From NCBI GenBank assembly GCA_025846845.1, contig JAOYTL010000016.1, positions 62,001 to 126,000 of the forward strand: a stretch of DNA of 64,000 nt, written 5' to 3'. A program made the translations under genes and the position numbers. Positions 50,054-58,729 of the stretch are shown piece after piece (the first letter of the stretch is position 1; the number at the start of each line of letters is the position of its first letter). The notes under the pieces were generated by a model. That model worked only from the letters and a program-made list of their open reading frames with translations, had not been told where the DNA came from and searched no databases. The stretch comes from Alloboseaceae bacterium BT-24-1. Lineage in GTDB: Bacteria; Pseudomonadota; Alphaproteobacteria; Rhizobiales; Beijerinckiaceae.

Positions 50054-50963
50054 TTTCTGCGGCAAGTCGCGGTGAAATGACGGCGGTCATCTCCTCGCGC
50101 AGCAGGCGGACGAAGGTTTCGGCGTAGAGCGAGAGGGCCTTGTCGTTCTTCATCGCGACATAGGTCTGGAAGTGGGTCGGCTCCTCGATCGGGATGGTGA
50201 CGATGCCCTGCATCGAGCCGTGGGCGACGGTGAACTGGTCGATGATGGCGATGCCGAGCCCGGCCCGGACCAGCGAGCAGACCGTGGTCCCGAAACGCGC
50301 CTTGATCGCCATGTCGTAATGCAGCTTCTGGCGCTCGAAGATTTCGCTCATGATCCGGCCATAGGGGTCGTTCGGATCGATGCCGATCAGTTGATGCTGG
50401 ACGATCTCGCGGGCCGAGATGCTGGCGCGCCCGGCGAGTGCGTGGTTCTGCGGAACGATGCAGAGCAGCTCACCCATCGCCAAGGGCATGAAGTCCAGCC
50501 CGGGATGATCGAGCTTGTAGCTCATCGCCACGATCTCCCCCTTGCCGAGCAGGAGGTAGTCGAGCGCCTCCTCGATCTTCAGGATGTTGATGTCGATGCG
50601 CAGGTCGGGGTGCTTGCGCCTGAGGCGCTCGATCGTGCGCGGCACCATGACATGGCAGATGCTCGGCACCGAGCCGAGCTTGAACTCGACATCGCCGCCG
50701 CGCTCGATCCGCGCCAGCATCGAATGCAGGTCGTCGACCTTGCGGTAGACGCCGTTGATCTGCTCGAAGATGTCCTTGGCTTCCGGGGTCGGCACGTAGC
50801 GCCCGTGCCGGCGGTCGAACAGCTTGAGCCGGAGCGTCCGCTCAGTGTGCTTCATCAGCCGGCTGATGCCGGGCGCCGAGACGTTGAGCAGCTTGGCCGC
50901 GCCGGCGATGGTGCCGGTGATCATGATCGCCCTGATCACCTCGATCTGGCGCAGCGTCAGCAT
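50049..50963 (-). CDS. LysR-family regulator of the quinate/shikimate cluster
   Basis: The 304-residue protein has the LysR HTH (MLTLRQIEVIRAIMITGTI, AAKLLNVSAPGISRLMKHTERTL) and the effector domain (VEFKLGSVPSICHVMVPRTIERLR). LysR members of the OccR/NocR-like group show this unusual start without FxxVxxxGS. It is the first gene on the minus strand, before the dehydrogenase gene and in the same direction; I infer that it controls the cluster in response to an imported hydroaromatic acid. The ATG at 50963 is chosen; a 35-residue longer frame lacks similarity. Confidence 0.9.
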   Translation of the reverse strand: MLTLRQIEVIRAIMITGTIAGAAKLLNVSAPGISRLMKHTERTLRLKLFDRRHGRYVPTPEAKDIFEQINGVYRKVDDLHSMLARIERGGDVEFKLGSVPSICHVMVPRTIERLRRKHPDLRIDINILKIEEALDYLLLGKGEIVAMSYKLDHPGLDFMPLAMGELLCIVPQNHALAGRASISAREIVQHQLIGIDPNDPYGRIMSEIFERQKLHYDMAIKARFGTTVCSLVRAGLGIAIIDQFTVAHGSMQGIVTIPIEEPTHFQTYVAMKNDKALSLYAETFVRLLREEMTAVISPRLAAER

Positions 50964-51118
50964 GGCCGGTGTGTCCCCTGTTCGCTTCTTGCCGGCAGCG
51001 GAAGGGAGGGCCGCCAGCCTGTCAAGACGGGTGGTGCCAGCCCGGTTGGACCGAGTTGACTCTCGCATGATTTGTCAGTCACCTGCCGCAAGGTTGCCGA
51101 TCGATCCGGGGGGATGGC

Positions 51119-51589
51119 ATGGCGGAACAACTTCATCCCGCGGCGCCGCATCACCTGCCGGCGTTCATCACCAGTCCGGGCGGGACGGATTATCTGATGG
51201 TCGCCGCGGCGGTCATCCTGATCGGCGCCGTGCTGGGCATCGGCCTGCTCTTCCTGCGCCTGCACACCTTGCCGGAACGCATCGCGCACAAGACCCACAA
51301 ACTGCAGTTCGAGATCGTCGCAGTGCTCGGTCTGCTCGCATTGTTCACCCATGTCCATCTCTTCTGGGTGATAGGCCTGTTCCTCGCTTTGATCGACATC
51401 CCCGACATTCCCGGGATGTTCAGCCGGATGGCGGGCGCGCTCGAGAAGATCGCCGGCATTGCGCCAAATCATGGCGGCGACGCCGCCTCGGACGTGGAGC
51501 ATGGGATCGCTCCGCCGGACGACAAGCCGGTGCAGGTATCGGCCGCGGCCGCACCGGCCGGCCAGCATCGAGGGGTGGGCGATGCTTGA
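51119..51589 (+). CDS. Two-TM membrane protein coupled to an HlyD-type gene
   Basis: The 156-residue protein has two or three hydrophobic helices (DYLMVAAAVILIGAVLGIGLLFLRL, FEIVAVLGLLALFTHVHLFWVIGLFLALI) and a polar, Ala-rich C-terminal tail (residues 105-156). I do not know a family name. Its 3' end overlaps the HlyD-type gene by 8 bases, so the two are probably made together, and it may serve as membrane partner. Confidence 0.75.
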   Translation: MAEQLHPAAPHHLPAFITSPGGTDYLMVAAAVILIGAVLGIGLLFLRLHTLPERIAHKTHKLQFEIVAVLGLLALFTHVHLFWVIGLFLALIDIPDIPGMFSRMAGALEKIAGIAPNHGGDAASDVEHGIAPPDDKPVQVSAAAAPAGQHRGVGDA

Positions 51590-52814
51590 GCTTCTCGTCT
51601 GCGCGCTCTTCACCATCGTCCCGGACTACCTCTACCGCCGCTACGGCCAGGGCAGGCGGCTGGGCAAGGAGATCACGCTCTATTCGGTCTGGTTCGAATT
51701 GCGCTGGGGCATCGTCACCTGCGTGATGCTTACGGTCGGCCTGATTACGGTGATCTTCTACAACCATCCCTCGACGAGCAGCGCCACGGTGTTCTTCAGG
51801 AGCGTGCCGATCGTGCCGGAGATCAATGGCCGGGTCGCGCAGGTCCATGTCAGCTACAGCGCCAAGGTCGAAAAGGGCGCGCCGATCTTCACGCTCGACA
51901 GCAAGAGCCAGGAGGCGGCCGTCGAGGCTGCGCGGCGCAAGATCGCCGAGGTCGACGCGACACTGGTGGTCGCGAAGGCCGATATCCTCGCTTTTGACGG
52001 CAAGATCCAGGAGGCGCGGAGCGCGCTGCAGCAGGCGCTCGACGAACTGCAGACCAAGCGCGAACTGAAGCGGCGCAATGACGACATCGTCGCCACCCGC
52101 GAGATCGAGCGGCTCGAGAACATCGTGGCTGGTCGCGAGGCCGCGGTTGCGTCTGCGACGGCCTCGCAGGCGGCCGCCCAGACCAAGATCGCGACGCTGC
52201 TGCCGGCCGAGCGCGCCAGCGCCGAAGCGGCTTTGGCGCAGGCCGAGGTGGAATTGGGCAAGACCGTGGTGCGGGCCGGCTTCGCCGGGCATGTCGAGCA
52301 GTTCACGCTGCGGGTCGGCGATATCGTCAATCCCTTCATGCGCCCGGCCGGGACGATCATCCCGGCAGAGGCCGGCAGGGTCGGATTGCAGGCCGGCTTC
52401 AACCAGATCGAGGCGCAGGTGATCAAGGTCGGCATGGTCGCCGAGGCTACTTGCGTCTCGAAGCCGTGGACGGTGATCCCGATGGTGGTGACCGGTGTGC
52501 AGGACTTCATCGCGGCCGGCCAGCTCCGCAGCGGCGAGCAACTGATCGACGCGCAGCAGGTGGTGCGCCCGGGGACGATTCTAGCCTATCTCGAGCCGCT
52601 CCACCCGGGCGGGATGGACGGCGTGACGCCGGGCTCGAGCTGCATCGCCAACGCCTATACCAGCAACCATGACGTGATCGCCGCGAAGGATACCAGCACC
52701 TTCCGGCGCATCGTCCTGCATGCGGTGGACGCGGTCGGGCTGGTGCATGCCTTGCTCCTGCGCATCCAGGCGCAAGTGCTGCCGATCAAGACCCTCGTCC
52801 TCAGCGGGCATTGA
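51582..52814 (+). CDS. HlyD-family membrane-fusion protein
   Basis: The 410-residue protein has an N-terminal membrane helix (near 40-60, GIVTCVMLTVGLITVIFY), a biotinyl-lipoyl-like half (VPEINGRVAQVHVSYSAKVEKGAPIFTLDS), a long alpha-helical hairpin rich in Ala, Glu and Lys (residues 105-215), and the closing lipoyl half (KTVVRAGFAGHVEQFTLRVGDIVNP). Such adaptors link inner-membrane pumps to outer-membrane channels. No pump or channel gene follows. The upstream in-frame extension is antisense-like noise. Confidence 0.88.
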   Translation: MLELLVCALFTIVPDYLYRRYGQGRRLGKEITLYSVWFELRWGIVTCVMLTVGLITVIFYNHPSTSSATVFFRSVPIVPEINGRVAQVHVSYSAKVEKGAPIFTLDSKSQEAAVEAARRKIAEVDATLVVAKADILAFDGKIQEARSALQQALDELQTKRELKRRNDDIVATREIERLENIVAGREAAVASATASQAAAQTKIATLLPAERASAEAALAQAEVELGKTVVRAGFAGHVEQFTLRVGDIVNPFMRPAGTIIPAEAGRVGLQAGFNQIEAQVIKVGMVAEATCVSKPWTVIPMVVTGVQDFIAAGQLRSGEQLIDAQQVVRPGTILAYLEPLHPGGMDGVTPGSSCIANAYTSNHDVIAAKDTSTFRRIVLHAVDAVGLVHALLLRIQAQVLPIKTLVLSGH

Positions 52815-52847
52815 TCATGCCGGACCGGCTGGCCGGCCTCAGACGGG

Positions 52848-53126
52848 TCAGAAACGTCGGCCAGCTGGACCGGATGCGGGCGGCCGGGACTGCTCCTGCT
52901 GCCGGGCTGCAGTGCTGAACGATTGAAAAGCCGCCATATTGGCCGCGCCGTTGCGCATCATGGTGCTCATGCGGCCATCGTGCATCATGTCGTAGTTTTC
53001 CCGCTGGGCGGCGTGCATGCAGCCATCGATGCTGTTGCAGGCTGTGGCGGGGCCGGCTGAAAGCAGTCCGGACAAGGCGATGATGGTCGACGCGGCGAGC
53101 GCGCCGGCGGTGATCCATTGGATCAT
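52848..53126 (-). CDS. Small exported hypothetical protein, 92 aa
   Basis: The protein opens with a signal peptide (MIQWITAGALAASTIIALSG, cleavage after ATA), and the mature part contains two Cys (NSIDGCMHAAQ and the first CNS), many Met and a disordered Q/S/P-rich C terminus. No known family. GGAGAAC lies before the ATG at 53126. Confidence 0.65.
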   Translation of the reverse strand: MIQWITAGALAASTIIALSGLLSAGPATACNSIDGCMHAAQRENYDMMHDGRMSTMMRNGAANMAAFQSFSTAARQQEQSRPPASGPAGRRF

Positions 53127-53178
53127 CGGCGTTCTCCATGGTCATTAGGCGAGGGAGATTCTCGGCGCCGCGGGCGCC

Positions 53179-54774
53179 TCACCCCCGGCCCTTCTTCTCG
53201 TATTCGGCGTAGAGCTGGTCCGCCATGGCACGTAGCGCCCGGCCGATATTGGCGTATTCATACTCGTTGAGATTGGCGAGCGAGGCGCGGCCCGCCGCTT
53301 GTTTCGTGCCGAAGCCACGCCCCGGCAGCAACACGATCCCGGTCTCGTCGGCGATCCGGAACAGGAAGTCGCCGGCGGCTGAGCGCTTCGTGACCCATTT
53401 GGCGAAGGCGTCGCCATAGAGCTTGCGCGAGATCTCCTCGAGGTCGAGCAGGGTGTAGTAGTCGACGGCGTTCGGATCGCTGTCCTGCTCGATGCCGAGC
53501 TCGCGATAAAGCGCAGCCTCGCGCCGGCGGATCAGCTTCTTCAGCTCGGCCTTGTAGCTGTCGCTTTCGTCCATCAGCGCGAACAGCGAGAACAGCACCA
53601 TCTGGACCTGCTGCGGCGTCGACAGGCCGGCGGTGTGGTTGAGCGCCACCGCGCGGCTGTCGGCAACGATGCGATCGATGAAACGCAGCGATCTCACATC
53701 CGGCAGGAGCGAGCCGTAGCGGCGGTCGAGACCCTTCTTCGCCTCCTTGGGCAGGGCGTCGAGCGCTCTGTCGAAGACATTCTGCTTGTGCGTGGCGATC
53801 ACGCCGAGGCGCCAGCCGGTCGCGCCGAAATATTTCGAGAACGAATAGACCAGCATCGTGTTCTGCGGGCAGGTCGCGAACAGCGAGCGGAACCCGTCGG
53901 CGAAGGTGCCATAGACGTCGTCGGTCAGGATGAACAGGTCCGGCCGATGCTCGCGCACGATCGCGGCGACGCGGTCGAGGCTGCGATCGTCCATCTTGAC
54001 CGAGGGTGGATTGCTCGGATTGACGCAGAAGAAGATCTTGATCGCCGGATCCTTGAGCTTGTCGAGCTCCTCGTCCGGGAACTGCCAGCCTTGTGCCGGA
54101 TCGGCGTTGATCGCGACCTCGACGAGCCCGTATTCGTCGAGCTCGGGAATCTCGATATAGGGCGTGAACACCGGCAGGCCGATCGCGACCTTGTCGCCGC
54201 GCTTCAAGAGCCCGTTTTGCTTCAGTGTGTTGAAGATGTAGGCCATCGCCGCCGTGCCGCCCTCGGTGGCGAAGAGATCGATGCTGCCCGCCGGCAGGAA
54301 GCCGCCGATCATCTCCTTGACGATGTACTGCTTGACGATGTCCTCGCTGATCTTGAGCATCCGCGGCGGCACAGGGTAGTTGCTGCCGAGGATGCCCTCG
54401 ACCATTTCGTGCAGGAAGTCGGAAGGGGGCAGGCCGAGCTGGTCGCGGACATAGCTCAGCGCCCGGCCGAGGAAGACGACGCCCGGCTGGTCGCGATGCT
54501 CGGCCGTGAAGCGCTCGAACCGGCCCTCGATGCCCTCGATCTTCGGCAGGCCGCCGACGCCGTTCTCCATGTAGGAATAGGACAACTCGGCCTCGGCCAC
54601 GGCGAACAGGCCGAGCCGGAAGAAGGCGCGGCGCGGCAGGGTCGCCAGGAAATTGGGATTACCGCGGCCGGCATTGAGCATCAGGCGGTTCGCCTTGCCC
54701 GATGCCAGCTTGATCAACTCGTCCTTCAGCTCAAACGGGCTCAGCTTGGCGTATTTCGAGTAATCGGTGGTCAT
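53179..54774 (-). CDS. asdA: Aspartate 4-decarboxylase (bifunctional aspartate aminotransferase)
   Basis: The 531-residue PLP enzyme has MLNAGRGNPNFLATLPRRAFFRLG near the N terminus, FFCVNPSNPPSVKMDD, and the PLP-lysine region YSFSKYFGATGWRLGV. This matches AsdA, which removes the beta-carboxyl of aspartate to give alanine and CO2. Length is typical (about 530). With the antiporter downstream of its start (aspT, 17 bases upstream in the transcript), intracellular decarboxylation consumes a proton and aspartate/alanine exchange yields a proton-motive force. Confidence 0.95.
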   Translation of the reverse strand: MTTDYSKYAKLSPFELKDELIKLASGKANRLMLNAGRGNPNFLATLPRRAFFRLGLFAVAEAELSYSYMENGVGGLPKIEGIEGRFERFTAEHRDQPGVVFLGRALSYVRDQLGLPPSDFLHEMVEGILGSNYPVPPRMLKISEDIVKQYIVKEMIGGFLPAGSIDLFATEGGTAAMAYIFNTLKQNGLLKRGDKVAIGLPVFTPYIEIPELDEYGLVEVAINADPAQGWQFPDEELDKLKDPAIKIFFCVNPSNPPSVKMDDRSLDRVAAIVREHRPDLFILTDDVYGTFADGFRSLFATCPQNTMLVYSFSKYFGATGWRLGVIATHKQNVFDRALDALPKEAKKGLDRRYGSLLPDVRSLRFIDRIVADSRAVALNHTAGLSTPQQVQMVLFSLFALMDESDSYKAELKKLIRRREAALYRELGIEQDSDPNAVDYYTLLDLEEISRKLYGDAFAKWVTKRSAAGDFLFRIADETGIVLLPGRGFGTKQAAGRASLANLNEYEYANIGRALRAMADQLYAEYEKKGRG

Positions 54775-54791
54775 GGCAAACTCCGATCGGT

Positions 54792-56495
54792 TCAGGCAAA
54801 GGCGACGACGAGCGGCCCGAGCAGGGTGAGGAAGACGTTGGCGAGTGCGTAGGTGATGGCGAAGGGCGTAGTCGGGATCGAGTTCCCGGCCTTGTCGAGA
54901 ATCTCGCCGAAGGCCGGGTTGGCGCTGCGCGAGCCCGACAAGGCGCCGGCGAAGATCGCGGTGTTGTCGTAGCGCAGGACATAGCGGCCGAAGAGCATGG
55001 TGATCAGCAGCGGCAGCAGGGTCACCACCACGCCGATCAGGAAGATCGACAGGCCCTTGTCGGCGATCGTGCTGACGGCCTGCAGCCCCGATTGCAGTCC
55101 GACCACCGCGACGAAGCCGGCAAGGCCGAGGTCGCGCAATAGCGTCGATGCCGCGCTCGGCATGTTGCCCAGCGCCATGTTGCGGCTGCGATACCAGCCG
55201 AAAGCGAGTCCGGAGAGGAGCGCACCGCCGCCGCTGCCCAGGGTCAGCGGAATATCGCCGAAGCGGACCACCAGGAGCCCGATCAGCAGGCCGACGACGA
55301 GACCGAAGCCGTGGAAGACGAAATCGGTCTTGTCGCTCGGGATGATGACGCTGCCGACCTGCCGCGCCACGCGCTGTACGTCCTCTGCCGTGCCGTAGAG
55401 CGTGGCGACGTCGCCCGGCTCGATCACCGTTGCGCCCTCGAGCGGCAACGGAGTGCCGGCCCGCTTGACCGCAATCACATAGACGCCGTGGCGCAGATCC
55501 GCGGCCGTCGAGGTCCGGATCTCCGCGACGGTGCGCTTGACGAAGGCGGCCGCTGTGATCGCGACGTCACGCGTGACGACGACCACGTCCATGCCTTCGG
55601 AGGATTCGAGTTCCGGGCCGAGCTGTTGCGAGAGGCCGACCACGCCCGAACGACGCCCGACCAGCAGGACGATGTCGCCGGCCTGGAGCTTGAGGGACGG
55701 TTCCGTGCCGATCAGCGCGCCGCCGCGCTTGATGCGCTCGATGCTGATCGGCTGGGCGCCGGCGCCCTCGATCTCGGCGACGCTGCGGCCGGCCGCGGTC
55801 TCGATGCGATAGATACGCCCGACGAGGTCGGGCGCTGCCGCATGCTCGCCGACACCGTAGCTGCGTGCTCCGGCCAGCATCTCCGCCTCGGCCTTGATCG
55901 CGTCGTCGCGAATGCTCCGCCGCATGAACCAGGGCAGGATGTTGACGCAGACGATGATCGCGCCGAACGAGCCGAAGATATAGGTGACGGCATAGCCGAT
56001 CGCGACATTGGCCTGCAGGCGCTGGGTCTCGTCGGCGGCGAGGCCGAGCTTGCCGATCGCGGCGCTGGCGGTACCGATGATCGCCGACTGCGTCAGGCCG
56101 CCGGCGGCGATCCCGGCCGCGAGCCCCTTGTCGAGGCCGAAGGCGCGCGCCAGCACGATGACCGTCAGAAGGCCGCTGACCGCCAACACGGTCGCCATCG
56201 CGATCTCGCGCAGCGACTGGCGCCCGAGCGACCGGAAGAATTGCGGGCCGCTTTCGAAGCCCACCGCATAGATGAACAGGGCGAAGAGGACGGATTTGAT
56301 GCCGTTGTCGATCGAGATGCCGACCTGGCTGATGATCACTGCGACCAGGAGCGAGCCGGCGACCCCGCCGAGCTGGAACTTGCCGAACTGGAATTTGCCG
56401 ATCCAGTAGCCGAGCGCCAGCGAGAGGAACAGGGCGATCTCGGGCGACTGGTTCAATACGGCATGGAGCCAGGACATGAGCGCGTCCTTCGACAT
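54792..56495 (-). CDS. aspT: Aspartate:alanine exchanger
   Basis: The 567-residue membrane protein has two blocks of hydrophobic helices (residues 1-190 and 385-567) and, between them, two RCK/TrkA_C-like domains (IERIKRGGALIGTEPSLKLQAGDIVLLVGRRSGVV and VIEPGDVATLYGTAEDVQRVA), the architecture of the AspT/YidE/YbjL family. It trades external aspartate for internal alanine, one net negative charge inward. Translation of asdA follows 17 bases after. The start could also be the ATG at 56477 (MSWLH). Confidence 0.94.
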   Translation of the reverse strand: MSKDALMSWLHAVLNQSPEIALFLSLALGYWIGKFQFGKFQLGGVAGSLLVAVIISQVGISIDNGIKSVLFALFIYAVGFESGPQFFRSLGRQSLREIAMATVLAVSGLLTVIVLARAFGLDKGLAAGIAAGGLTQSAIIGTASAAIGKLGLAADETQRLQANVAIGYAVTYIFGSFGAIIVCVNILPWFMRRSIRDDAIKAEAEMLAGARSYGVGEHAAAPDLVGRIYRIETAAGRSVAEIEGAGAQPISIERIKRGGALIGTEPSLKLQAGDIVLLVGRRSGVVGLSQQLGPELESSEGMDVVVVTRDVAITAAAFVKRTVAEIRTSTAADLRHGVYVIAVKRAGTPLPLEGATVIEPGDVATLYGTAEDVQRVARQVGSVIIPSDKTDFVFHGFGLVVGLLIGLLVVRFGDIPLTLGSGGGALLSGLAFGWYRSRNMALGNMPSAASTLLRDLGLAGFVAVVGLQSGLQAVSTIADKGLSIFLIGVVVTLLPLLITMLFGRYVLRYDNTAIFAGALSGSRSANPAFGEILDKAGNSIPTTPFAITYALANVFLTLLGPLVVAFA

Positions 56496-56513
56496 TGAAG
56501 TCTTCGGAAACCG

Positions 56514-56564
56514 GATTGCCTGAAGTCAATGTTTGGTAAAATTATAATCTTTTTGATTGCCTGA
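56514..56564 (-). promoter_or_regulatory. Candidate promoter with direct repeats for aspT-asdA
   Basis: On the minus strand TATAAT lies in an AT-rich patch (plus 56541-56546 region). Two exact 10-base direct repeats, GATTGCCTGA on the plus strand at 56514-56523 and 56555-56564, flank it 41 bases apart (about four helical turns). They could be activator or repressor sites. Confidence 0.5.
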
Positions 56565-56619
56565 GCGTACAGTACTCAGCCATCGGGCGTGATGTCCAGT
56601 AGGCTTGGCGGCTGAATTC

Positions 56620-56673
56620 TGCCCTGCTTCTACGGCAAGCGCGCGCCGGGGCGCCTGCCGTAGAAGCAGGGCA
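56620..56673. terminator. Long perfect hairpin between gntR and aspT
   Basis: TGCCCTGCTTCTACGGCA (56620-56637) and TGCCGTAGAAGCAGGGCA (56656-56673) are perfect 18-bp arms with an 18-base, GC-rich loop. It follows the minus-strand GntR gene by 26 bases and may end its transcript, though no T run is seen. Confidence 0.7.
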
Positions 56674-56699
56674 TCCAGAAATGGGAAGGGGCGTCGGAC

Positions 56700-57386
56700 T
56701 CAGAGCACGTCGCGCACGCGCACCAGCGTCGAATCCATGTGCTTGCCGATGATCACAGCGAGCGCGTCGCCGTCGCGCTTCAGCAGGGCCTCGATCATCT
56801 CCTCGTGCTCGGCCACGGCGCCGGCCCATTTCTCCGGGCCTTCATTACCGATGAAGCGCAGTCGCTTGATCCGGGCCTGGAGCGTGCCGTGCATCTCGAC
56901 CAGCACGTCGTTGCCCGAGGCGGCGACGATGGCGCTGTGGATCGCCTGATTGAGCTTGAAATAGTCGAGCCGGTCGCGAGCCGCGTAAAGCACCATCATC
57001 TGGTCGTGCAGCGCCTTGATCGCGGCAATGGTTTCGTCGCTCGCCTGCGCGCAGGTCATCCGGCCGCCAAGCTGTTCCAGCGTCTTCAGCACTTCGAGGA
57101 TCTGCAGCAGGTCGTGCGCCGAAAACTTGCGGACGACGGCGCCCTTGGCCGGCTGGATCTCGACGAGGCCTTCGCTCGCCAGGGTCTTGATCGCCTCGCG
57201 CAGCGGCGTGCGCGAGACGCCGAGCTGGGCGCCGACCGCGCCTTCATTGATGCGCTGCCCGGGCGCCAGCCTGCCCTCGATGATCATGTCGCGCAGCCGC
57301 TCGAGCACCTCTTCGTGCAAGGTGCGCCGCGTGATGCGCGGATAGGCGTCCTGCGCGTCGCTCGACATGCCGGCCTCGTTCGTCAT
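56700..57386 (-). CDS. GntR-family regulator (FCD/FadR subfamily)
   Basis: The 228-residue protein has the GntR winged HTH (HEEVLERLRDMIIEGRLAPGQRINEGAVGAQLGVSRTPLREAIKTL) and a C-terminal helical FCD domain with metal-type histidines (NQAIHSAI, AVAEHEEM, IIGKHMDS). FCD members sense organic acids. It is divergent from pdxA2, and a dyad at 57538-57555 lies between them. GGAG precedes the ATG at 57386. Confidence 0.92.
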   Translation of the reverse strand: MTNEAGMSSDAQDAYPRITRRTLHEEVLERLRDMIIEGRLAPGQRINEGAVGAQLGVSRTPLREAIKTLASEGLVEIQPAKGAVVRKFSAHDLLQILEVLKTLEQLGGRMTCAQASDETIAAIKALHDQMMVLYAARDRLDYFKLNQAIHSAIVAASGNDVLVEMHGTLQARIKRLRFIGNEGPEKWAGAVAEHEEMIEALLKRDGDALAVIIGKHMDSTLVRVRDVL

Positions 57387-57537
57387 CGCGGCTCTCCTTC
57401 GTATCTGTACGGCATGGCGCTTTCGCGCTGTCAACGCGATCGGCCCGGCTGCGACGTGGCCTTCCCGGCTGGATGCGGCCCCGCCTGTGGACAGGTGAGG
57501 CCGATGCCGGGCTCGCGGCAGGGTAGTGCAGTTAGGT

Positions 57538-57555
57538 TATGCTGCATACAGCATA
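57538..57555. promoter_or_regulatory. Candidate GntR operator
   Basis: TATGCTG-CATA-CAGCATA is a perfect 7-bp dyad, in the 240-base gap between divergent gntR and pdxA2. FCD-type GntR sites are short dyads of this kind. Confidence 0.65.
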
Positions 57556-57626
57556 CTTGCGTTAGCGACGGCCCCCATGATAGGCCAGCGGCAAGCAACC
57601 GGCTGCGGCCGGCTCGGGAGGACAAG

Positions 57627-58661
57627 ATGGACATCAAGGCGCAGGCTTCCTTGCCGGTGATCGCGGTCGCCATGGGCGATCCTTCCGGCATCAGCCCGGA
57701 ACTCACCGCCCGCATCCTCGCCGAGCCCGACCTGAGCAAAGCCGCCCGCTACATCGTCTTCGGTGACCTGCGCCTGTTCCAGCTCGGGGCCGACGATGCC
57801 GGTCTAAAGCCTAATCTGCATGTCGTCGGTGAGGGCGATGCCCTGCCGGCCGACGCCGGCAAGCCGATCTTCGTCGACCTCAGGAATCATGATCCGGCCG
57901 ACCTCCAGCGCGGCACGGCGACGCTCGCCGGCGGCAAGGCCGCGACCGATAATTTCCGGCGCGCGCTGCGCCTGGCGGCATCCGGCAAGGCCGATGCGGT
58001 GTTCTTCACGCCCTTCAACAAGGCGGCGATGCGTTTTGCCTATCCGGGCTATGACGACGAGATCCGCTTCGTGCGCGACGCGATCGCGTTCGAGGGGCCG
58101 GCCAGCGAGTTCAATGTGCTGGACAAGCTCTGGAACGCCCGCGTCACCTCCCATATCCCGCTCTCCGAGGTCGCGCAGAACATCACCCAGGAGCGCATCC
58201 TGCGCGCCCTCGATCTGGCCGATCGGAACCTGCGGGCCGCCGGCTTCAATCCGCCGCGCATCGCGGTCGCCGGCATCAATCCCCACGCCGGCGACGGCGG
58301 CAATTTCGGCCGCGACGAGATCGAGACGATCGAGCCGGCCGTGAAGGCGGCGAAGGCCAAGGGCTATGTGGTCGAGGGGCCGTTCCCGTCCGACACGGTG
58401 TTCCTGCGTGCCAGGAACGGCGATTTCGACGCGGTGCTGACCATGTACCATGACCAGGGCCAGATCGCGATGAAGCTGATGGGCTTCGACCGCGGCGTCA
58501 CCCTGATCGGCGGTTTCCCGTTCCCGATCTGCACGCCGGCCCACGGCACCGCCTACGAGATCGCCGGCAAGGGCATCGCCAATCTCGGCGCGACCCGCGC
58601 GGCGCTGTCGCTCGCAATCAAGATGGCGAGCGAGGGCAAGGCGGCGCGCAAGGCCGCCTGA
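57627..58661 (+). CDS. pdxA2: PdxA2-like dehydrogenase (4-hydroxythreonine-4-phosphate dehydrogenase family)
   Basis: The 344-residue protein has the PdxA pattern: VIAVAMGDPSGISPELTARI at the N terminus and metal-binding histidines in TSHIPLSEV, INPHAGDGGNFGRDE and TMYHDQGQIAMK. PdxA makes 4-hydroxythreonine phosphate in PLP synthesis; PdxA2 members instead oxidise D-threonate or D-erythronate 4-phosphate, usually with a DUF1537 kinase, which is not in the window. The PdxA-like TphB oxidises a dihydrodiol of terephthalate and also pairs with a TctC-type transporter. A catabolic role follows from the GntR and Tct neighbours. Confidence 0.88.
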   Translation: MDIKAQASLPVIAVAMGDPSGISPELTARILAEPDLSKAARYIVFGDLRLFQLGADDAGLKPNLHVVGEGDALPADAGKPIFVDLRNHDPADLQRGTATLAGGKAATDNFRRALRLAASGKADAVFFTPFNKAAMRFAYPGYDDEIRFVRDAIAFEGPASEFNVLDKLWNARVTSHIPLSEVAQNITQERILRALDLADRNLRAAGFNPPRIAVAGINPHAGDGGNFGRDEIETIEPAVKAAKAKGYVVEGPFPSDTVFLRARNGDFDAVLTMYHDQGQIAMKLMGFDRGVTLIGGFPFPICTPAHGTAYEIAGKGIANLGATRAALSLAIKMASEGKAARKAA

Positions 58662-58729
58662 ACCTGTTCCCGGCAGAGCGGCCGTGAAGAGCCGCGCCTC
58701 GTTTCAACGATTATCCAGGGAGAAACAGC

